Source: an uncultured Chlorobiaceae bacterium | GTDB taxonomy: Bacteria; Bacteroidota; Chlorobiia; Chlorobiales; Chlorobiaceae | Direction: 5' to 3' | Length of the DNA stretch: 55,835 bases | NCBI GenBank assembly: GCA_903836465.1 | Contig: CAILRB010000030.1 | Location: 1-55,835, forward strand | Part shown: piece by piece, positions 29,590 to 39,482 of the stretch | Position numbering within the stretch: position 1 is the stretch's first letter | Layout: the number at the start of each line of letters is the position of its first letter | Made by a program: the position numbers and the translations under genes | The notes under the pieces: model-generated | The model's database searches: none | What the model saw: the letters and a program-made list of their open reading frames with translations, nothing else | What the model was told of the DNA's origin: nothing

Positions 29590-30873
29590 TCAGCCTTTAT
29601 GAGCGGGAAGAGGCTTCTCTTCCTCGATGATCGTTACCTTCGATTTTATAATATCGTAGATCTTCTCTTTGAGGATGGTATCGGTAATGTAATCCCTGAA
29701 TTCGGCTGACTTATAGGTGTTCAGGAGATCTTCGACAGTCATGGATTCATTTTTTCCGGCCTCTTTTTCCGCGAAAGCCTTGATGTCGTCGTCAGATACT
29801 TCCAGCTTGTTGAGCTCAGCTATTTTCTGGCTGATAAGAAGCCATTGTGCGTGTTTTTCAGCATTTGGCCTCATTGCGACATGAAACTGTTTTTCGTCCA
29901 GTTCTTTCGGGAAGCTGCCGCCTATCTGGCGTTTGGCATTTTCAACGAGCATGTTCGAGAAAGATTCAATCATGGACTTGGGGGCAGGCACAGGATTTTC
30001 CTCAATCAGTTTCGCCGAGATGGACTCGATGAACTCTTCTTCAGACTTCATCATAAAGTGCTGTTCGAGCTGAATTCGGACGTCTGCGGTGAAATCTGTC
30101 ACTGATTCAAACCGTTGTCCGGTAATCTCCTTAACCAGCTCATCGGTCAATTCGGGAAGCTCAAGTCGTTTGATTTCACTGATGGAAACACGGAAGCGGG
30201 ATGCTGATGCATCACCATCTTTCAGGTCGTTTTCCACGTCAACAACTTCCCCGGCTTTTTTTCCTGTCAACGCTTTGCGGAAAGGGTTTTCCTCAGGAAG
30301 ATACTCCAGGGTAAAGTGATGGTTTTCCGTCTTTTGCTCTTCTTCAGGTTCGCCAGCCTCGTTAAGTCTGACGACATCGCCGATAACCGTGTCGGTTGCT
30401 GATGCAGCTTCATCAATACTGATCAAGGTTCCGTGACTTTTAAGAACAAGTTTTATTTCGCGGTCGACATCCTCATCAGTAATGGTATAATGCGCTTTGG
30501 TAAAGGTATAGTCGCTGAAATCCTTGAGTTCGAATTCGGGATGAATTTCGTAGGAGAGCTGGATTGTCAGTTGATCTGGCGTAAAAGAGAAGTCGATGAT
30601 CTGTGCGCGGCTTGCCGGCTTGATGTTTTCGGCCTCAGCAATCTCTCCAAAATATTTTGACGCCATTTTTTCGGCTACGGTCGCCTCAAGAGAGGGTCCG
30701 GCCAGTTTTTTAATCAGGCCTTCAGGTGCGTGCCCTTTTCTGAATCCCTTGATCTGTATGTTCCTCTTGGCTTCTTCCAGTTCCTGGTTATATTCGGCAC
30801 CAAACTCTTCCCGGGAAAGAATAATTTCCAGTACCTGTTCGGTTTCGCTGACGTTCTTGATATTCTTTTGCAA
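29590..30873 (-). CDS. tig: Trigger factor
   Basis: A 427-residue ribosome-associated chaperone and peptidyl-prolyl isomerase. The ribosome-binding signature [16 protein letters not shown] lies near residue 40. The FKBP-like isomerase domain (about 150-240) and a long helical C-terminal substrate-binding domain follow. The length is close to that of other trigger factors, and the lysine-rich end KPLPAHKG is unremarkable. It converges with acpS at a shared terminator. No clpP follows, unlike in many bacteria. It probably has its own promoter in the 97 bases before the start, after the M16 peptidase gene on the same strand. Confidence 0.95.
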   Translation of the reverse strand: MQKNIKNVSETEQVLEIILSREEFGAEYNQELEEAKRNIQIKGFRKGHAPEGLIKKLAGPSLEATVAEKMASKYFGEIAEAENIKPASRAQIIDFSFTPDQLTIQLSYEIHPEFELKDFSDYTFTKAHYTITDEDVDREIKLVLKSHGTLISIDEAASATDTVIGDVVRLNEAGEPEEEQKTENHHFTLEYLPEENPFRKALTGKKAGEVVDVENDLKDGDASASRFRVSISEIKRLELPELTDELVKEITGQRFESVTDFTADVRIQLEQHFMMKSEEEFIESISAKLIEENPVPAPKSMIESFSNMLVENAKRQIGGSFPKELDEKQFHVAMRPNAEKHAQWLLISQKIAELNKLEVSDDDIKAFAEKEAGKNESMTVEDLLNTYKSAEFRDYITDTILKEKIYDIIKSKVTIIEEEKPLPAHKG

Positions 30874-30970
30874 GGCTCTCTTGGTTAATGAGTCATTGAG
30901 AAAAATTAAAAGTAAAGAAGGTACGAATTATTCCTGTTTTTTTAAAATAGAGCAATGGGTGCTCTTTTGC

Positions 30971-32242
30971 TTATCGGCCTGGTTTATAGACCAGTGTTGC
31001 ATAAGGAGCATCATGCAGCATTCTCAGAGCAGCTTCGGCGATATCTTCAACCGTAACCGCTTCGATAGCGGCTGTTTTTTCCGCAGGTTCGATGTACCTT
31101 CCGAAGTAGGAAAGATCGGAAGCGGTCTGTGACATTCTGCGTGTCATTTTTTCCATACCCATGATATGGTACCCGAGCAGTTTTGTTTTCGCGGCCTGCA
31201 CCTCTTCCGGGTCAGGATTTTTCAGCGCATCGCTCTGGAGCAGCTCCCTGATGAGTTCCAGGGTGACCTTTGTTTTGTTGCTGTCTGTACCCGCATAGAT
31301 ATTAATTGCGGTCAGATCGTCAAAAAAGGTGACTGAAGAATAGACGTTGTATGCCAGTCCCCGTTTCTCCCGAAGTTCCAGATTAAGGATGGAACTCATG
31401 CCGTTACCGAGCATGGAGTTGAGCACCATCAAGCTGTAATAGAGTGGATCATACCGTGTAATAGCTGTTCCGAGTACAATCTGCGCCTGACAGACCCTTT
31501 TTTTCAGCGAGAGGGTAAAGGGGGTGTAATGTTCAGCAAGAAATGGCTGGCGAAGATATTCGTTGCCGGGCGATTCTCCAAGCGCTCCAAGAAAACGTTC
31601 GCTTAACCGCATGATTTCGTCGTGACTAACCTGGCCGGTAGCGGTGAGCAACATTTTTTTCGGTATATAATGCTGGCGCATGAAGTTTTTCAGATCATCA
31701 TCGGTAAAAGCTTCAACGCTCTCTTCAGTCCCGAGGATCGGTTTGCCAAGCGGGTGGGTTGGAAACGAGCGCAGGTCGAACTCTTCAAAAACAAGCTCTT
31801 CAGGGGTGTCATTGACACTGCTGATCTCCTCAATAACAACCTCCTTTTCCTTATCGATCTCTTCAGGGGGAAAAATCGGGTCACAGACAAGATCAGAGAG
31901 CAAGTCAAAAGAGGGCTCAAGGTGTTCTGCCAGACAGCGAAGATAAATACAGGTGTGTTCCTTGGTTGTGTAGGCATCAAGGTAACCACCGTTTTTTTCA
32001 ATATTTCTGGCAATGTCGATGTAGGTGCGCCGTCGGGTTCCTTTAAAAAGTGCGTGCTCAATGAAATGAGCCAGTCCCTGACTTTTTTCGGGATCATCGC
32101 GTGAACCAGCATCAATCAGGATGCCGAGAGTAATGCTTTGTACATAAGGGACGGTATCAGTGACGATTCTTAACCCGTTCGCAAGAACATCCTGATGAAC
32201 TGAAAAGGGTACTGCCAGCGGCTGCGAATTAACTGTCGTCAT
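30971..32242 (-). CDS. M16-family zinc peptidase
   Basis: A 423-residue peptidase of the M16B type (mitochondrial-processing-peptidase-like, YmxG/PqqL-like). The inverted zinc motif H-x2-E-H reads HFIEHALFKGT at residues 59-63, with a further conserved glutamate in the KEVVIEEI region. The C-terminal inactive lobe contains RGLAYNVYSSV, which is typical. There is no signal peptide, so it is cytosolic, unlike the periplasmic members. It is transcribed towards tig with a 97-base gap. The substrate is unknown. Confidence 0.92.
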   Translation of the reverse strand: MTTVNSQPLAVPFSVHQDVLANGLRIVTDTVPYVQSITLGILIDAGSRDDPEKSQGLAHFIEHALFKGTRRRTYIDIARNIEKNGGYLDAYTTKEHTCIYLRCLAEHLEPSFDLLSDLVCDPIFPPEEIDKEKEVVIEEISSVNDTPEELVFEEFDLRSFPTHPLGKPILGTEESVEAFTDDDLKNFMRQHYIPKKMLLTATGQVSHDEIMRLSERFLGALGESPGNEYLRQPFLAEHYTPFTLSLKKRVCQAQIVLGTAITRYDPLYYSLMVLNSMLGNGMSSILNLELREKRGLAYNVYSSVTFFDDLTAINIYAGTDSNKTKVTLELIRELLQSDALKNPDPEEVQAAKTKLLGYHIMGMEKMTRRMSQTASDLSYFGRYIEPAEKTAAIEAVTVEDIAEAALRMLHDAPYATLVYKPGR

Positions 32243-32362
32243 TACTGAAATAATTTTCTGAAGCTTGTGACCGGAATTGAGTGCAATGTAGTTTTAATTC
32301 TTATTTTTATGAACTGTGAAGCTCTGCCCTCATTTATATATTATATTACAAAACTGTTTTTT

Positions 32363-32392
32363 TTGAATTATGGCGAAAAATTAGTGTATTAT
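32363..32392 (+). promoter_or_regulatory. Sigma-70-like promoter candidate for the second SDR gene
   Basis: TTGAAT (32363-32368) and TATTAT (32387-32392) are spaced by 18 bases in an AT-rich divergent intergenic region, 86 bases before the start codon. This is a sequence match only. Confidence 0.4.
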
Positions 32393-32478
32393 AGTTTAAA
32401 GCAAAACAGGTAGTTGTTCACAAAGGTTTCACGAGGTAACGTGTCAGGAAAAGATAAGGCGGAAATATTCAGCGTTTA

Positions 32479-33468
32479 ATGCTCAAGTCATCAATTGTCA
32501 TTACCGGGGCTACCGGATATATAGGCTCACAGATCCTTCTTGCACTGCTCTCGCGATATTCCGGAGAGGTCAAATGCCGGGTGATTGCACGCAAAAGTTC
32601 GGACTGCTCTTTTTTGAAGGGGTTGCCAGTTGATATTGTCAGGGCAGATATTCTTGATCCTCTTGCTCTCAATGAGGCTTTCAAGGGAGCAGAGACAGTG
32701 TTTCATTGTGCAGGTCTGATTTCCTATACTAGGAATTTTCGTAATGCTCTCTATGAAACCAATGTGCTCGGGACACGGAACGTAGTGAATGCTTCTCTTT
32801 TCAATAATGTCCAAAGGCTTGTTTTGACCAGCTCAATCGCAGCCGTTGGTGTTCCAGAGGATGGTTCTCTGGCCAGTGAATCAACATCATTTCAGGAGTG
32901 GCAACGCAGGAACGGTTATATGGAAGCCAAGCATCTGGCTGAACTTGAGGCGCTTCGTGGTCTGGCAGAAGGGCTTGACGTTGTGCTGGTCAATCCCGGT
33001 GTCGTGATCGGCGTTGACCCACAGAACCTGTCATCGGTCAGTGCCTCGAACGACGTACTGCGGTTGATTTATCAAGGCAGATTGCCGATTTTTCCTTCAG
33101 GAAGCACTGGCTTTGTTGATGTTCGTGATGTGGCCGATGCGCATATTGCCGCGTGGGAAAAGGGCCGTTCAGGGGAACGTTATATTGTTGTCGGTCATAA
33201 CCTTACTTTCCGGGAGCTTGTCTCTCGTATCAAGAGCGTTGAAGGCAGTCACACTGGACAAACATTTATGGTTCCAAGCGGCTTGGGGATGCTTGCCGGC
33301 CTCGGCGGTGAATGCTGGTCGATGCTGTCGAACCGTCCCTCCTTTATCAGCCTGGAGAGCATACGCCTCTCTTCAAGGAAGCTTGCATACAGTAATATGA
33401 GGTCTGTACAGGAATTGAACTTGCGTTACCGGGATCTTCCGGAAACGCTCAAGACCATTATAACCTGA
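32479..33468 (+). CDS. Extended short-chain dehydrogenase, dihydroflavonol-reductase-like
   Basis: A 329-residue SDR with the dinucleotide motif [13 protein letters not shown] at the N-terminus. A catalytic tyrosine and lysine appear in [11 protein letters not shown]. The [11 protein letters not shown] and [15 protein letters not shown] segments mark the atypical dihydroflavonol-4-reductase/3-beta-HSD-like group. The substrate is unknown. In green sulfur bacteria such SDRs occur in pigment or lipid pathways, but nothing here decides this. recA starts 41 bases downstream on the same strand, so readthrough is possible. The gene is complete, with a promoter candidate upstream. Confidence 0.85.
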   Translation: MLKSSIVITGATGYIGSQILLALLSRYSGEVKCRVIARKSSDCSFLKGLPVDIVRADILDPLALNEAFKGAETVFHCAGLISYTRNFRNALYETNVLGTRNVVNASLFNNVQRLVLTSSIAAVGVPEDGSLASESTSFQEWQRRNGYMEAKHLAELEALRGLAEGLDVVLVNPGVVIGVDPQNLSSVSASNDVLRLIYQGRLPIFPSGSTGFVDVRDVADAHIAAWEKGRSGERYIVVGHNLTFRELVSRIKSVEGSHTGQTFMVPSGLGMLAGLGGECWSMLSNRPSFISLESIRLSSRKLAYSNMRSVQELNLRYRDLPETLKTIIT

Positions 33469-33509
33469 AAAGATTCCGTTTTCTCCAATTTTATCATGCT
33501 TTATTAATT

Positions 33510-34562
33510 ATGGATACTCAGAAAACAGAACAAAATTCAGTCGTTGTTGATCCGGCAAAACTTAAACAACTTAACCTTGCGGTCGAAGCCCTCGAAAAAC
33601 AGTTCGGAAAGGGAGCTATCATGCGGATGGGGGATGGTTCGGCGGGGCTGACGGTGCAGTCGATTTCAACAGGATCGATGGCGCTTGATTTTGCACTCGG
33701 CGTTGGCGGGTTGCCGCGCGGAAGGGTAACAGAAATTTACGGACCAGAATCTTCGGGCAAAACAACCCTTGCTTTACATGTTATTGCTGAAGCACAAAAA
33801 GAGGGTGGCATAGCGGCTATTGTCGATGCCGAACATGCGTTTGACCCGACGTATGCCCGCAAGCTTGGTGTTGACATCAACGCTCTTCTCATCAGCCAGC
33901 CGGAATCAGGCGAGCAGGCGCTTTCCATTGTCGAAACCCTTGTCAGGAGTGGCGCCATTGATGTTGTTGTGGTCGATTCCGTTGCGGCTCTGGTGCCGCA
34001 GGCAGAGCTTGAGGGAGAGATGGGCGACAGTGTCATGGGATTGCAGGCCAGGCTTATGAGTCAGGCGCTACGTAAACTTACCGGCGCGATCTCAAAATCG
34101 TGCGCCGTCTGTATTTTCATCAACCAGCTTCGCGATAAAATCGGGGTCATGTATGGCAGCCCGGAAACAACGACCGGCGGCAAGGCCCTGAAGTTTTATG
34201 CATCAGTGCGTCTCGATATTCGTAAAATTGCCCAGATCAAGGATGGTGATGAGAGCACCGGAAACCGTACCAGAGTCAAGGTTGTCAAGAACAAAGTAGC
34301 ACCACCCTTCAAGACTGCCGAATTTGATATTCTCTACGGAGAAGGGATTTCAGCAATAGGCGAGCTGATTGATCTTGGTGTTGAATTCGGGGTGATCAAA
34401 AAGGCCGGTTCGTGGTTCAGTTATGGCCAGGAGAAGCTTGGGCAGGGCCGTGAAACCGTGAAAAAAGCGCTTCGTGAAGATCCTCTGCTCTATAAAAAGA
34501 TACATGCGCAGGTCAAGGAGTTGATGATCGGGCCAGCGGAGATTATTACCAGCTCGGAATGA
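33510..34562 (+). CDS. recA: Recombinase RecA
   Basis: A 350-residue RecA that forms filaments on single-stranded DNA for homologous recombination and SOS signalling. Walker A is GPESSGKTT at residues 78-86, and Walker B follows in [13 protein letters not shown]. The L1 and L2 DNA-binding loops ([31 protein letters not shown]) are conserved. The C-terminus is shorter and less acidic than in E. coli. The stop codon overlaps the dusB start (ATGA), indicating translational coupling. No obvious LexA box was seen in the short gap upstream. Confidence 0.98.
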   Translation: MDTQKTEQNSVVVDPAKLKQLNLAVEALEKQFGKGAIMRMGDGSAGLTVQSISTGSMALDFALGVGGLPRGRVTEIYGPESSGKTTLALHVIAEAQKEGGIAAIVDAEHAFDPTYARKLGVDINALLISQPESGEQALSIVETLVRSGAIDVVVVDSVAALVPQAELEGEMGDSVMGLQARLMSQALRKLTGAISKSCAVCIFINQLRDKIGVMYGSPETTTGGKALKFYASVRLDIRKIAQIKDGDESTGNRTRVKVVKNKVAPPFKTAEFDILYGEGISAIGELIDLGVEFGVIKKAGSWFSYGQEKLGQGRETVKKALREDPLLYKKIHAQVKELMIGPAEIITSSE

Positions 34563-35602
34563 AAATTGGAACTCTCGACAGAGATCGCCCTGTTATTCTT
34601 GCTCCGATGGAAGACGTGACTGACAGGGCCTTCAGGCAACTCTGCAAGCGCCATGGGGCCGACATTGTCTATACCGAGTTTATCAGTGCGGAAGCCCTGC
34701 GCAGAGGTGTTGAAAAGTCCTTGCGCAAGTTGCAGACCGATGCCGTTGAAAGACCGTTTGCCATCCAGATTTTCGGCAGCAGTGTGGAGTCGATGGTTGA
34801 GGCTGCCGTCATCGCCGAGGAGTATTGCCCTGACTATCTCGACATCAATTTCGGATGCCCGACCAAAAAAGTTGCAGGGAAAGGCGCTGGAGCGGCTTTG
34901 CTCAGGGAGCCGGAGAAGATGGCAGAGATTTGTGCTGCGGTTGTAAACGCGGTTAACATACCGGTGACAGCCAAAACAAGGATTGGCTGGGATCTGGAAT
35001 CGATCAATATTCTTGATATTCTTCCCCGACTTGAGGATGCCGGTATTCAGGCGTTGGCTCTGCATGGGCGCACGCGGAGCCAGATGTACAAGGGAAACGC
35101 AGACTGGAGCTGGATTCGTGCCACGAAGGAGAAGGCGCGGATACCGATTATCGCCAATGGTGATATCTGGTCAGCCGAAGATGCCGTGGCGATGTTTGCC
35201 GAGACCGGAGCGGATGGGGTGATGATTGGCCGTGGCGCCATTGGCAACCCCTTTATCTTTGAACAGGCAAAGCAGCTTATTAAAACCGGCGATCCGATGC
35301 CGATGCCCGATTTCCGGCAAAGGATACATGCCGCGATCGATCACCTGACCCTCTCTGTGCAGTTCAAAGGGGAGAAGTACGGAAATCTTGAGATGCGCCG
35401 TCACTATTCCACCTACCTGAAGGCGCTGCCGATGGTCTCGCGGGTGCGCAACAAGCTGGTGCGTGAGGATGGTTGGGAGCAGGTTATCCAGATTCTTCTC
35501 GACTACGAAGCGGAGTGTGAGGGATATGCACGGGAAGGAAAGATTTTTGACGATACAGAAAGTTTGAATGACCATTCGGATAAACTGGTACTGAATTATT
35601 AA
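34559..35602 (+). CDS. dusB: tRNA-dihydrouridine synthase
   Basis: A 347-residue FMN-dependent enzyme that reduces uridine to dihydrouridine in tRNA D-loops. The N-terminal [17 protein letters not shown], the catalytic Cys100 in NFGCPTKKV, the FMN-phosphate region [11 protein letters not shown] and [11 protein letters not shown] are all present. The overall form is the DusB type. It overlaps recA by four bases and is followed 21 bases later by asd, so recA-dusB-asd looks like one transcript with a terminator after asd. The exact target uridines cannot be told from the sequence. Confidence 0.95.
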   Translation: MKIGTLDRDRPVILAPMEDVTDRAFRQLCKRHGADIVYTEFISAEALRRGVEKSLRKLQTDAVERPFAIQIFGSSVESMVEAAVIAEEYCPDYLDINFGCPTKKVAGKGAGAALLREPEKMAEICAAVVNAVNIPVTAKTRIGWDLESINILDILPRLEDAGIQALALHGRTRSQMYKGNADWSWIRATKEKARIPIIANGDIWSAEDAVAMFAETGADGVMIGRGAIGNPFIFEQAKQLIKTGDPMPMPDFRQRIHAAIDHLTLSVQFKGEKYGNLEMRRHYSTYLKALPMVSRVRNKLVREDGWEQVIQILLDYEAECEGYAREGKIFDDTESLNDHSDKLVLNY

Positions 35603-35623
35603 GATAAAACCATAAAACAAGTT

Positions 35624-36646
35624 ATGAGCAGTTCGGATTTTCGCTGTCGGGTAGCGGTACTTGGCGCAACTGGCCTTGTGGGCCGCACCATGATCAAGGT
35701 TCTGGAAGAGAGAAATTTTCCGGTCAGTGACATCGTCCCGCTTGCTTCATCCAGAAGCGCGGGTCAGGCGATAACCTTCAAGGGTCGTGAGTTTATTATT
35801 CGTGAACCCTCAAAAGAGGCATTCCAGGGAGTTGATATAGCGCTTTTTTCGGCTGGCGCAAAAGCGAGCCGCGAATGGGCGCAGATTGCGGCAGGAGAGG
35901 GTGCGGTTGTTATCGACAACTCATCGGCATTCCGCATGGATACCGATGTACCGCTTGTTGTCCCTGAGGTGAACCCCGGAGATATTTTCAAGGGTGATGG
36001 CACTCCTGAGCCGATTATTGCCAACCCCAACTGTTCAACGATCCAGATGGTGGTGGTGCTCAAGCCGCTGCATGACCGCTTCGGGCTGAAGCGGGTTGTT
36101 GTTTCGACCTACCAGTCGGTTACCGGCAAGGGGAAGGTGGGGCGCGATGCCCTTGAGAGCGAACTTGCCGGCGAAAAGCAGGATGAGTTTACCCACTTTC
36201 ATCAGATCGCCTTCAATGCCGTGCCACAGATTGATGCGTTCACGGAGAACGGTTACACCAAGGAGGAGATGAAGATGGTGAACGAGACCCGCAAGATTAT
36301 GGGCGACAATGCCATCAGTGTCTCACCGACTACCGTTCGCATTCCCGTCTATGGCGGTCATGGTGAGTCGCTCAACATTGAGCTGGAGCGTGATTTTGAT
36401 ATTGACGAGCTTCGGGAGCTTCTGCGCACCTCGCCGGGCATTATATTACAGGATGACCCTTCGGCACGTATCTACCCCATGCCGCTTACTTCATACGAGC
36501 GCGACGAGGTTTTTGTGGGCAGGATTCGTCGCGACTACTGGCATCCCCGCACCGTGAACATGTGGATTGTAGCCGATAACCTCCGCAAAGGTGCCGCCAC
36601 CAACGCGGTGCAGATTGCCGAAGTTGTTGTGGCGAAGAATTTATAG
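35624..36646 (+). CDS. asd: Aspartate-semialdehyde dehydrogenase
   Basis: A 340-residue NADPH enzyme that reduces aspartyl phosphate to aspartate semialdehyde for lysine, threonine, methionine and diaminopimelate synthesis. The nucleotide motif VLGATGLVGRTMIK is at the N-terminus. The catalytic Cys137 lies in NPNCSTIQM. The conserved histidine is in VYGGHGESLN, where Asd proteins have an equivalent RVPVxxGH segment. The length is normal. It is the third gene of the recA-dusB-asd series and ends just before a strong terminator. Confidence 0.96.
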   Translation: MSSSDFRCRVAVLGATGLVGRTMIKVLEERNFPVSDIVPLASSRSAGQAITFKGREFIIREPSKEAFQGVDIALFSAGAKASREWAQIAAGEGAVVIDNSSAFRMDTDVPLVVPEVNPGDIFKGDGTPEPIIANPNCSTIQMVVVLKPLHDRFGLKRVVVSTYQSVTGKGKVGRDALESELAGEKQDEFTHFHQIAFNAVPQIDAFTENGYTKEEMKMVNETRKIMGDNAISVSPTTVRIPVYGGHGESLNIELERDFDIDELRELLRTSPGIILQDDPSARIYPMPLTSYERDEVFVGRIRRDYWHPRTVNMWIVADNLRKGAATNAVQIAEVVVAKNL

Positions 36647-36664
36647 GATTCTTGTTTTTTTCTG

Positions 36665-36698
36665 AAAGAGCTGTCAGTGTTGCGCTGACGGCTCTTTT
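36665..36698 (+). terminator. Terminator after asd
   Basis: AAAGAGCTGTCAG (36665-36677) pairs with CTGACGGCTCTTT (36685-36697) with one U-G pair and a 7-base loop. TTTT ends the structure. It lies 18 bases past the asd stop. Confidence 0.8.
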
Positions 36699-36723
36699 GT
36701 GGCAGGGTCGTCTAACCCACCGC

Positions 36724-37593
36724 TCAAAGCTGCTCCAACGCCATCACCGCCGCGCTGATGGCTTTAACCACCGCTGGCGTCGAGGTGTTCAATCGTTGCG
36801 GATTACTGATCGACAGTGATGGCGGTATGCTGAGCGGCTTCAGGGGAGAGGATGTTTCTGCACCGATCAGCGACATCATGGCCTTGTCAGCTCTTGTGCC
36901 AGTTACCTGCACTGCTGTTTGTCGGCAGATCGGATTCTCCATCAGCTCGTTCATTGTGAAATATTCTGCCTCTTCACGGTTATTTACCCTATGAAAAGAG
37001 AACTTTTCCAGAGTTCCATGGTGCGCTATAGTCAAAAGTACAGAGCTGTTCTCAAGTTCAAGGAGAACCTGCGGCTCCTCCGTAAATTTCGACAGATAGA
37101 CAAGAGGGAGTTGCGCTGTACCCGCGAAAAGTATCTGGTGCTCCTCAGACAAGTATGTTGCAATCCTGCTGCATGGTTCAGCAGGGTAGAAGAGCAGAAG
37201 CCTGTTATGGTCTGTTGCATGACCACTGGCATACCTTACAATGTCGCAACCATACTCTTCGGGTTTGTTCAAAAAGTACTCCGCCTCAATGCGGCAATAA
37301 GCTCGTGACTCCTCATGGGTTGCATCTTCCGGAAAGCAGGCAGGGAGGGGCAGCAAGCTCTCCGTGCCGACACAGAGCGCAAGATCCTCATCCTTCCATG
37401 CGCCGCAGAAGCTTTTCAGCTTGCTGAGAAGACGCTTCTCATGACCTGATGCAAGGCTCTGGAGGCCATGAGGCAGCGTTTTACAGCCAGACAGGGTGTA
37501 CCCGTTACTGCCGGATGTTTTAAGCCGGACAACAGCCGATTCTGTATGGTCGATGATGCAGGCGATAATGCTCTTGCTCGATCGGTGATCCAT
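36724..37593 (-). CDS. Hypothetical protein downstream of ComEA-like gene
   Basis: A 289-residue protein that I do not recognise. The N-terminal part has a strand-rich character (SIIACIIDHTESAVVRLK) that loosely recalls the actin-like ATPase fold of type IV pilus protein PilM or other sugar-kinase-fold proteins, but no ATP motif is convincing. The middle contains EEYGCDIVRYASGHATDHNRLLLFYP. The C-terminal 45 residues are proline/serine-rich and end in a short helix. Its start overlaps the last base of the ComEA-like gene stop region, so it is the third member of an alr-comEA-like-hypothetical transcript. A DNA-uptake or pilus link is speculation. Confidence 0.6.
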   Translation of the reverse strand: MDHRSSKSIIACIIDHTESAVVRLKTSGSNGYTLSGCKTLPHGLQSLASGHEKRLLSKLKSFCGAWKDEDLALCVGTESLLPLPACFPEDATHEESRAYCRIEAEYFLNKPEEYGCDIVRYASGHATDHNRLLLFYPAEPCSRIATYLSEEHQILFAGTAQLPLVYLSKFTEEPQVLLELENSSVLLTIAHHGTLEKFSFHRVNNREEAEYFTMNELMENPICRQTAVQVTGTRADKAMMSLIGAETSSPLKPLSIPPSLSISNPQRLNTSTPAVVKAISAAVMALEQL

Positions 37594-38108
37594 TATTCGA
37601 GGGTGAAATATTTTTTAAGAAATTCGAGCTTTTTTTCGCCTACCCCCTTGACCTCAAGAAACTCCTGGAAGTCGTGAACTTTTCCCCCTTTTGCGGTTCT
37701 GAAGGTAATCAGTCGTTCGGCCATGACCGGGCCGACTCCGGGAATCTTCTGCAACTGCCCTTTGCTCGCTTTATTGAAAGAGAGAGTTCCATTAAAGAGC
37801 TTTTTTTCTGATGATCGGTGCGCCCCTCTCTTTTCACTGGAAGTGCTTTCTTTGCCTGTTTCCGTACCTTGCATGACATCCTCCCTGACCGTAGCCTGAG
37901 CCACAGAAGCAAGGGCAAGAAGGCTGTCGACCTCCTCTTCACGATATCGGGAGGTTTCGACTTTTTTGACAAGCGTCTCTGCCTTTTCAACCGAACGGAT
38001 GTTTTTAAGGACTCCACCAAGCACCAAAAATCCCAGCAGAACCGAGACCAGAGTTATTTCTGCTTTGGTCAAACTGAGTTTGACGGCCAGTTTTTCGAAG
38101 AGCTTCAT
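37593..38108 (-). CDS. Membrane-anchored helix-hairpin-helix protein, ComEA-like
   Basis: A 171-residue protein with one N-terminal membrane helix (about residues 18-36), a flexible Ser/Lys-rich linker and a C-terminal pair of helix-hairpin-helix motifs (about 111-171). The DNA-backbone-binding hairpins read IPGVGPVMAERLI and VKGVGEKKLEFLK. This is the layout of ComEA, the double-stranded-DNA receptor in natural transformation, anchored by its N-terminus. The linker is shorter than in Bacillus ComEA. The gene overlaps alr by four bases upstream and the hypothetical gene by one base downstream. Generic HhH proteins of other roles are an alternative. Confidence 0.85.
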   Translation of the reverse strand: MKLFEKLAVKLSLTKAEITLVSVLLGFLVLGGVLKNIRSVEKAETLVKKVETSRYREEEVDSLLALASVAQATVREDVMQGTETGKESTSSEKRGAHRSSEKKLFNGTLSFNKASKGQLQKIPGVGPVMAERLITFRTAKGGKVHDFQEFLEVKGVGEKKLEFLKKYFTLE

Positions 38109-39256
38109 ACAAAGACCCGTTTAACTCTGGAAGAGACCGAACAGAGCGTTTCGTAGCTGATAGTGCCGGTAATATCAGCAATCTCTTCGGCTGAAAGCCC
38201 TTCCCATCCAAAGAGAATGGCTTTGTCTCCTTTTTTGACATCGTGCTTTGTGCCGAGGTCAACCATGATCTGGTCCATCGTGACCGTGCCGACCTGCGGG
38301 TAAGATTTTCCGTTGATCATTACCGTTGCCCGGCCGGACAGGGCTCTTGAATAACCGTCGGCGTAGCCTGCGGCGATGGTTGCAATAGAGCTTGCTTCCG
38401 GAGCTCTCCAGGTTCGGTTATAGCTGACGGTGGTTCCAGCCGTTACCGGTTTGATAAAAATCACTGTAGACTCGACCTGCATCACCGGTTTTACCGCAAG
38501 ACGGCAAGAGGTGTTTTTTGCAGGATGATAACCGTAAAGCAGGATGCCGGGCCTGACCATATCAAGCCACGACTCCTCAGCCGAAAGAATTGCCCCGCTG
38601 TTGGCCGCGTGTTTGCAGACCGTCCGGCCTGAAGCGTGTTCATATTCTGCGGTCAAATTCCTGAATGCCGAAAGCTGTTGATGGGTGAACCCCCGGGGTG
38701 TTGCACTTTCGGCAAAGTGGGTGTAGATACCAGTAAGCTCAAGGAAGGGTGAGCGATCGATTTCTCTGAGAAGCTCCATCGCTGACTCAGGCAAGATGCC
38801 GAGCCGACCCATACCCGTATCGACTTTGACCTGAACAGCAAGCGTTTTATGATGCGCGGCAGCAATTTCCCCGGCGGTATGAAGCGTTGCGCTGTCGCAG
38901 AGGGTCATGTCGATTCCGTATCTCAGGAAATATTCAATATGGGAGGCCAGCGGTGAGGAAAAGGCCAGAATCGTTGCCGCTTTTTTCAGTGCGCCGCCGG
39001 TTTTCAGCTCCAGAGCTTCATGGATGTTTGCCACACCAAAATCTCTTACTCCTGAAGCTTCAAGCGCTCCTGCTACCTTGTGGACGTTATGGCCATAGCC
39101 ATTTGCCTTGACGATGCCCATGATACGGGCCTTCCCGTTCATTCTTTCACGGATCAGGCGTGCATTCCAGACAAGGTGCTCCAAAGAGATACGAGCCTCG
39201 GTCATATTTTCTGCAGGAATTTCCCTGGTCGAAAAGCCTGCTGTGTTTTCGTCCAT
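38105..39256 (-). CDS. alr: Alanine racemase
   Basis: A 383-residue PLP racemase that supplies D-alanine for peptidoglycan. The PLP lysine is Lys50 in IVKANGYGHN. The second catalytic residue is the Tyr in AAGYADGYSRALSG, and the MDQIMVDLG segment is conserved. The start includes a 20-residue lead before the fold begins at ARISLEHL; a later ATG (MTEARIS) is also possible. It is transcribed divergently from the CBS-like gene and heads a three-gene overlapping series with the ComEA-like and hypothetical genes. Confidence 0.95.
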   Translation of the reverse strand: MDENTAGFSTREIPAENMTEARISLEHLVWNARLIRERMNGKARIMGIVKANGYGHNVHKVAGALEASGVRDFGVANIHEALELKTGGALKKAATILAFSSPLASHIEYFLRYGIDMTLCDSATLHTAGEIAAAHHKTLAVQVKVDTGMGRLGILPESAMELLREIDRSPFLELTGIYTHFAESATPRGFTHQQLSAFRNLTAEYEHASGRTVCKHAANSGAILSAEESWLDMVRPGILLYGYHPAKNTSCRLAVKPVMQVESTVIFIKPVTAGTTVSYNRTWRAPEASSIATIAAGYADGYSRALSGRATVMINGKSYPQVGTVTMDQIMVDLGTKHDVKKGDKAILFGWEGLSAEEIADITGTISYETLCSVSSRVKRVFV

Positions 39257-39482
39257 AACGCGCGTGCCGTTTTGCTGTTAAAAGTTTTTTTATCCAAAGA
39301 GATTTGAGCGGTGCGTTTTTCGACAGTTGGAACCTCCAACAAAAAAAACATATTTTGTTTCTGATTTTCAAACATGAAATGCGCTTATTTCTCTGGTGTC
39401 ATGAATTAATCAATTAATGTATATTTTCCGTTGAATGTGACGAGGGTTTCTTGTCACTTTAATTCATTTTTCAGTTACTATC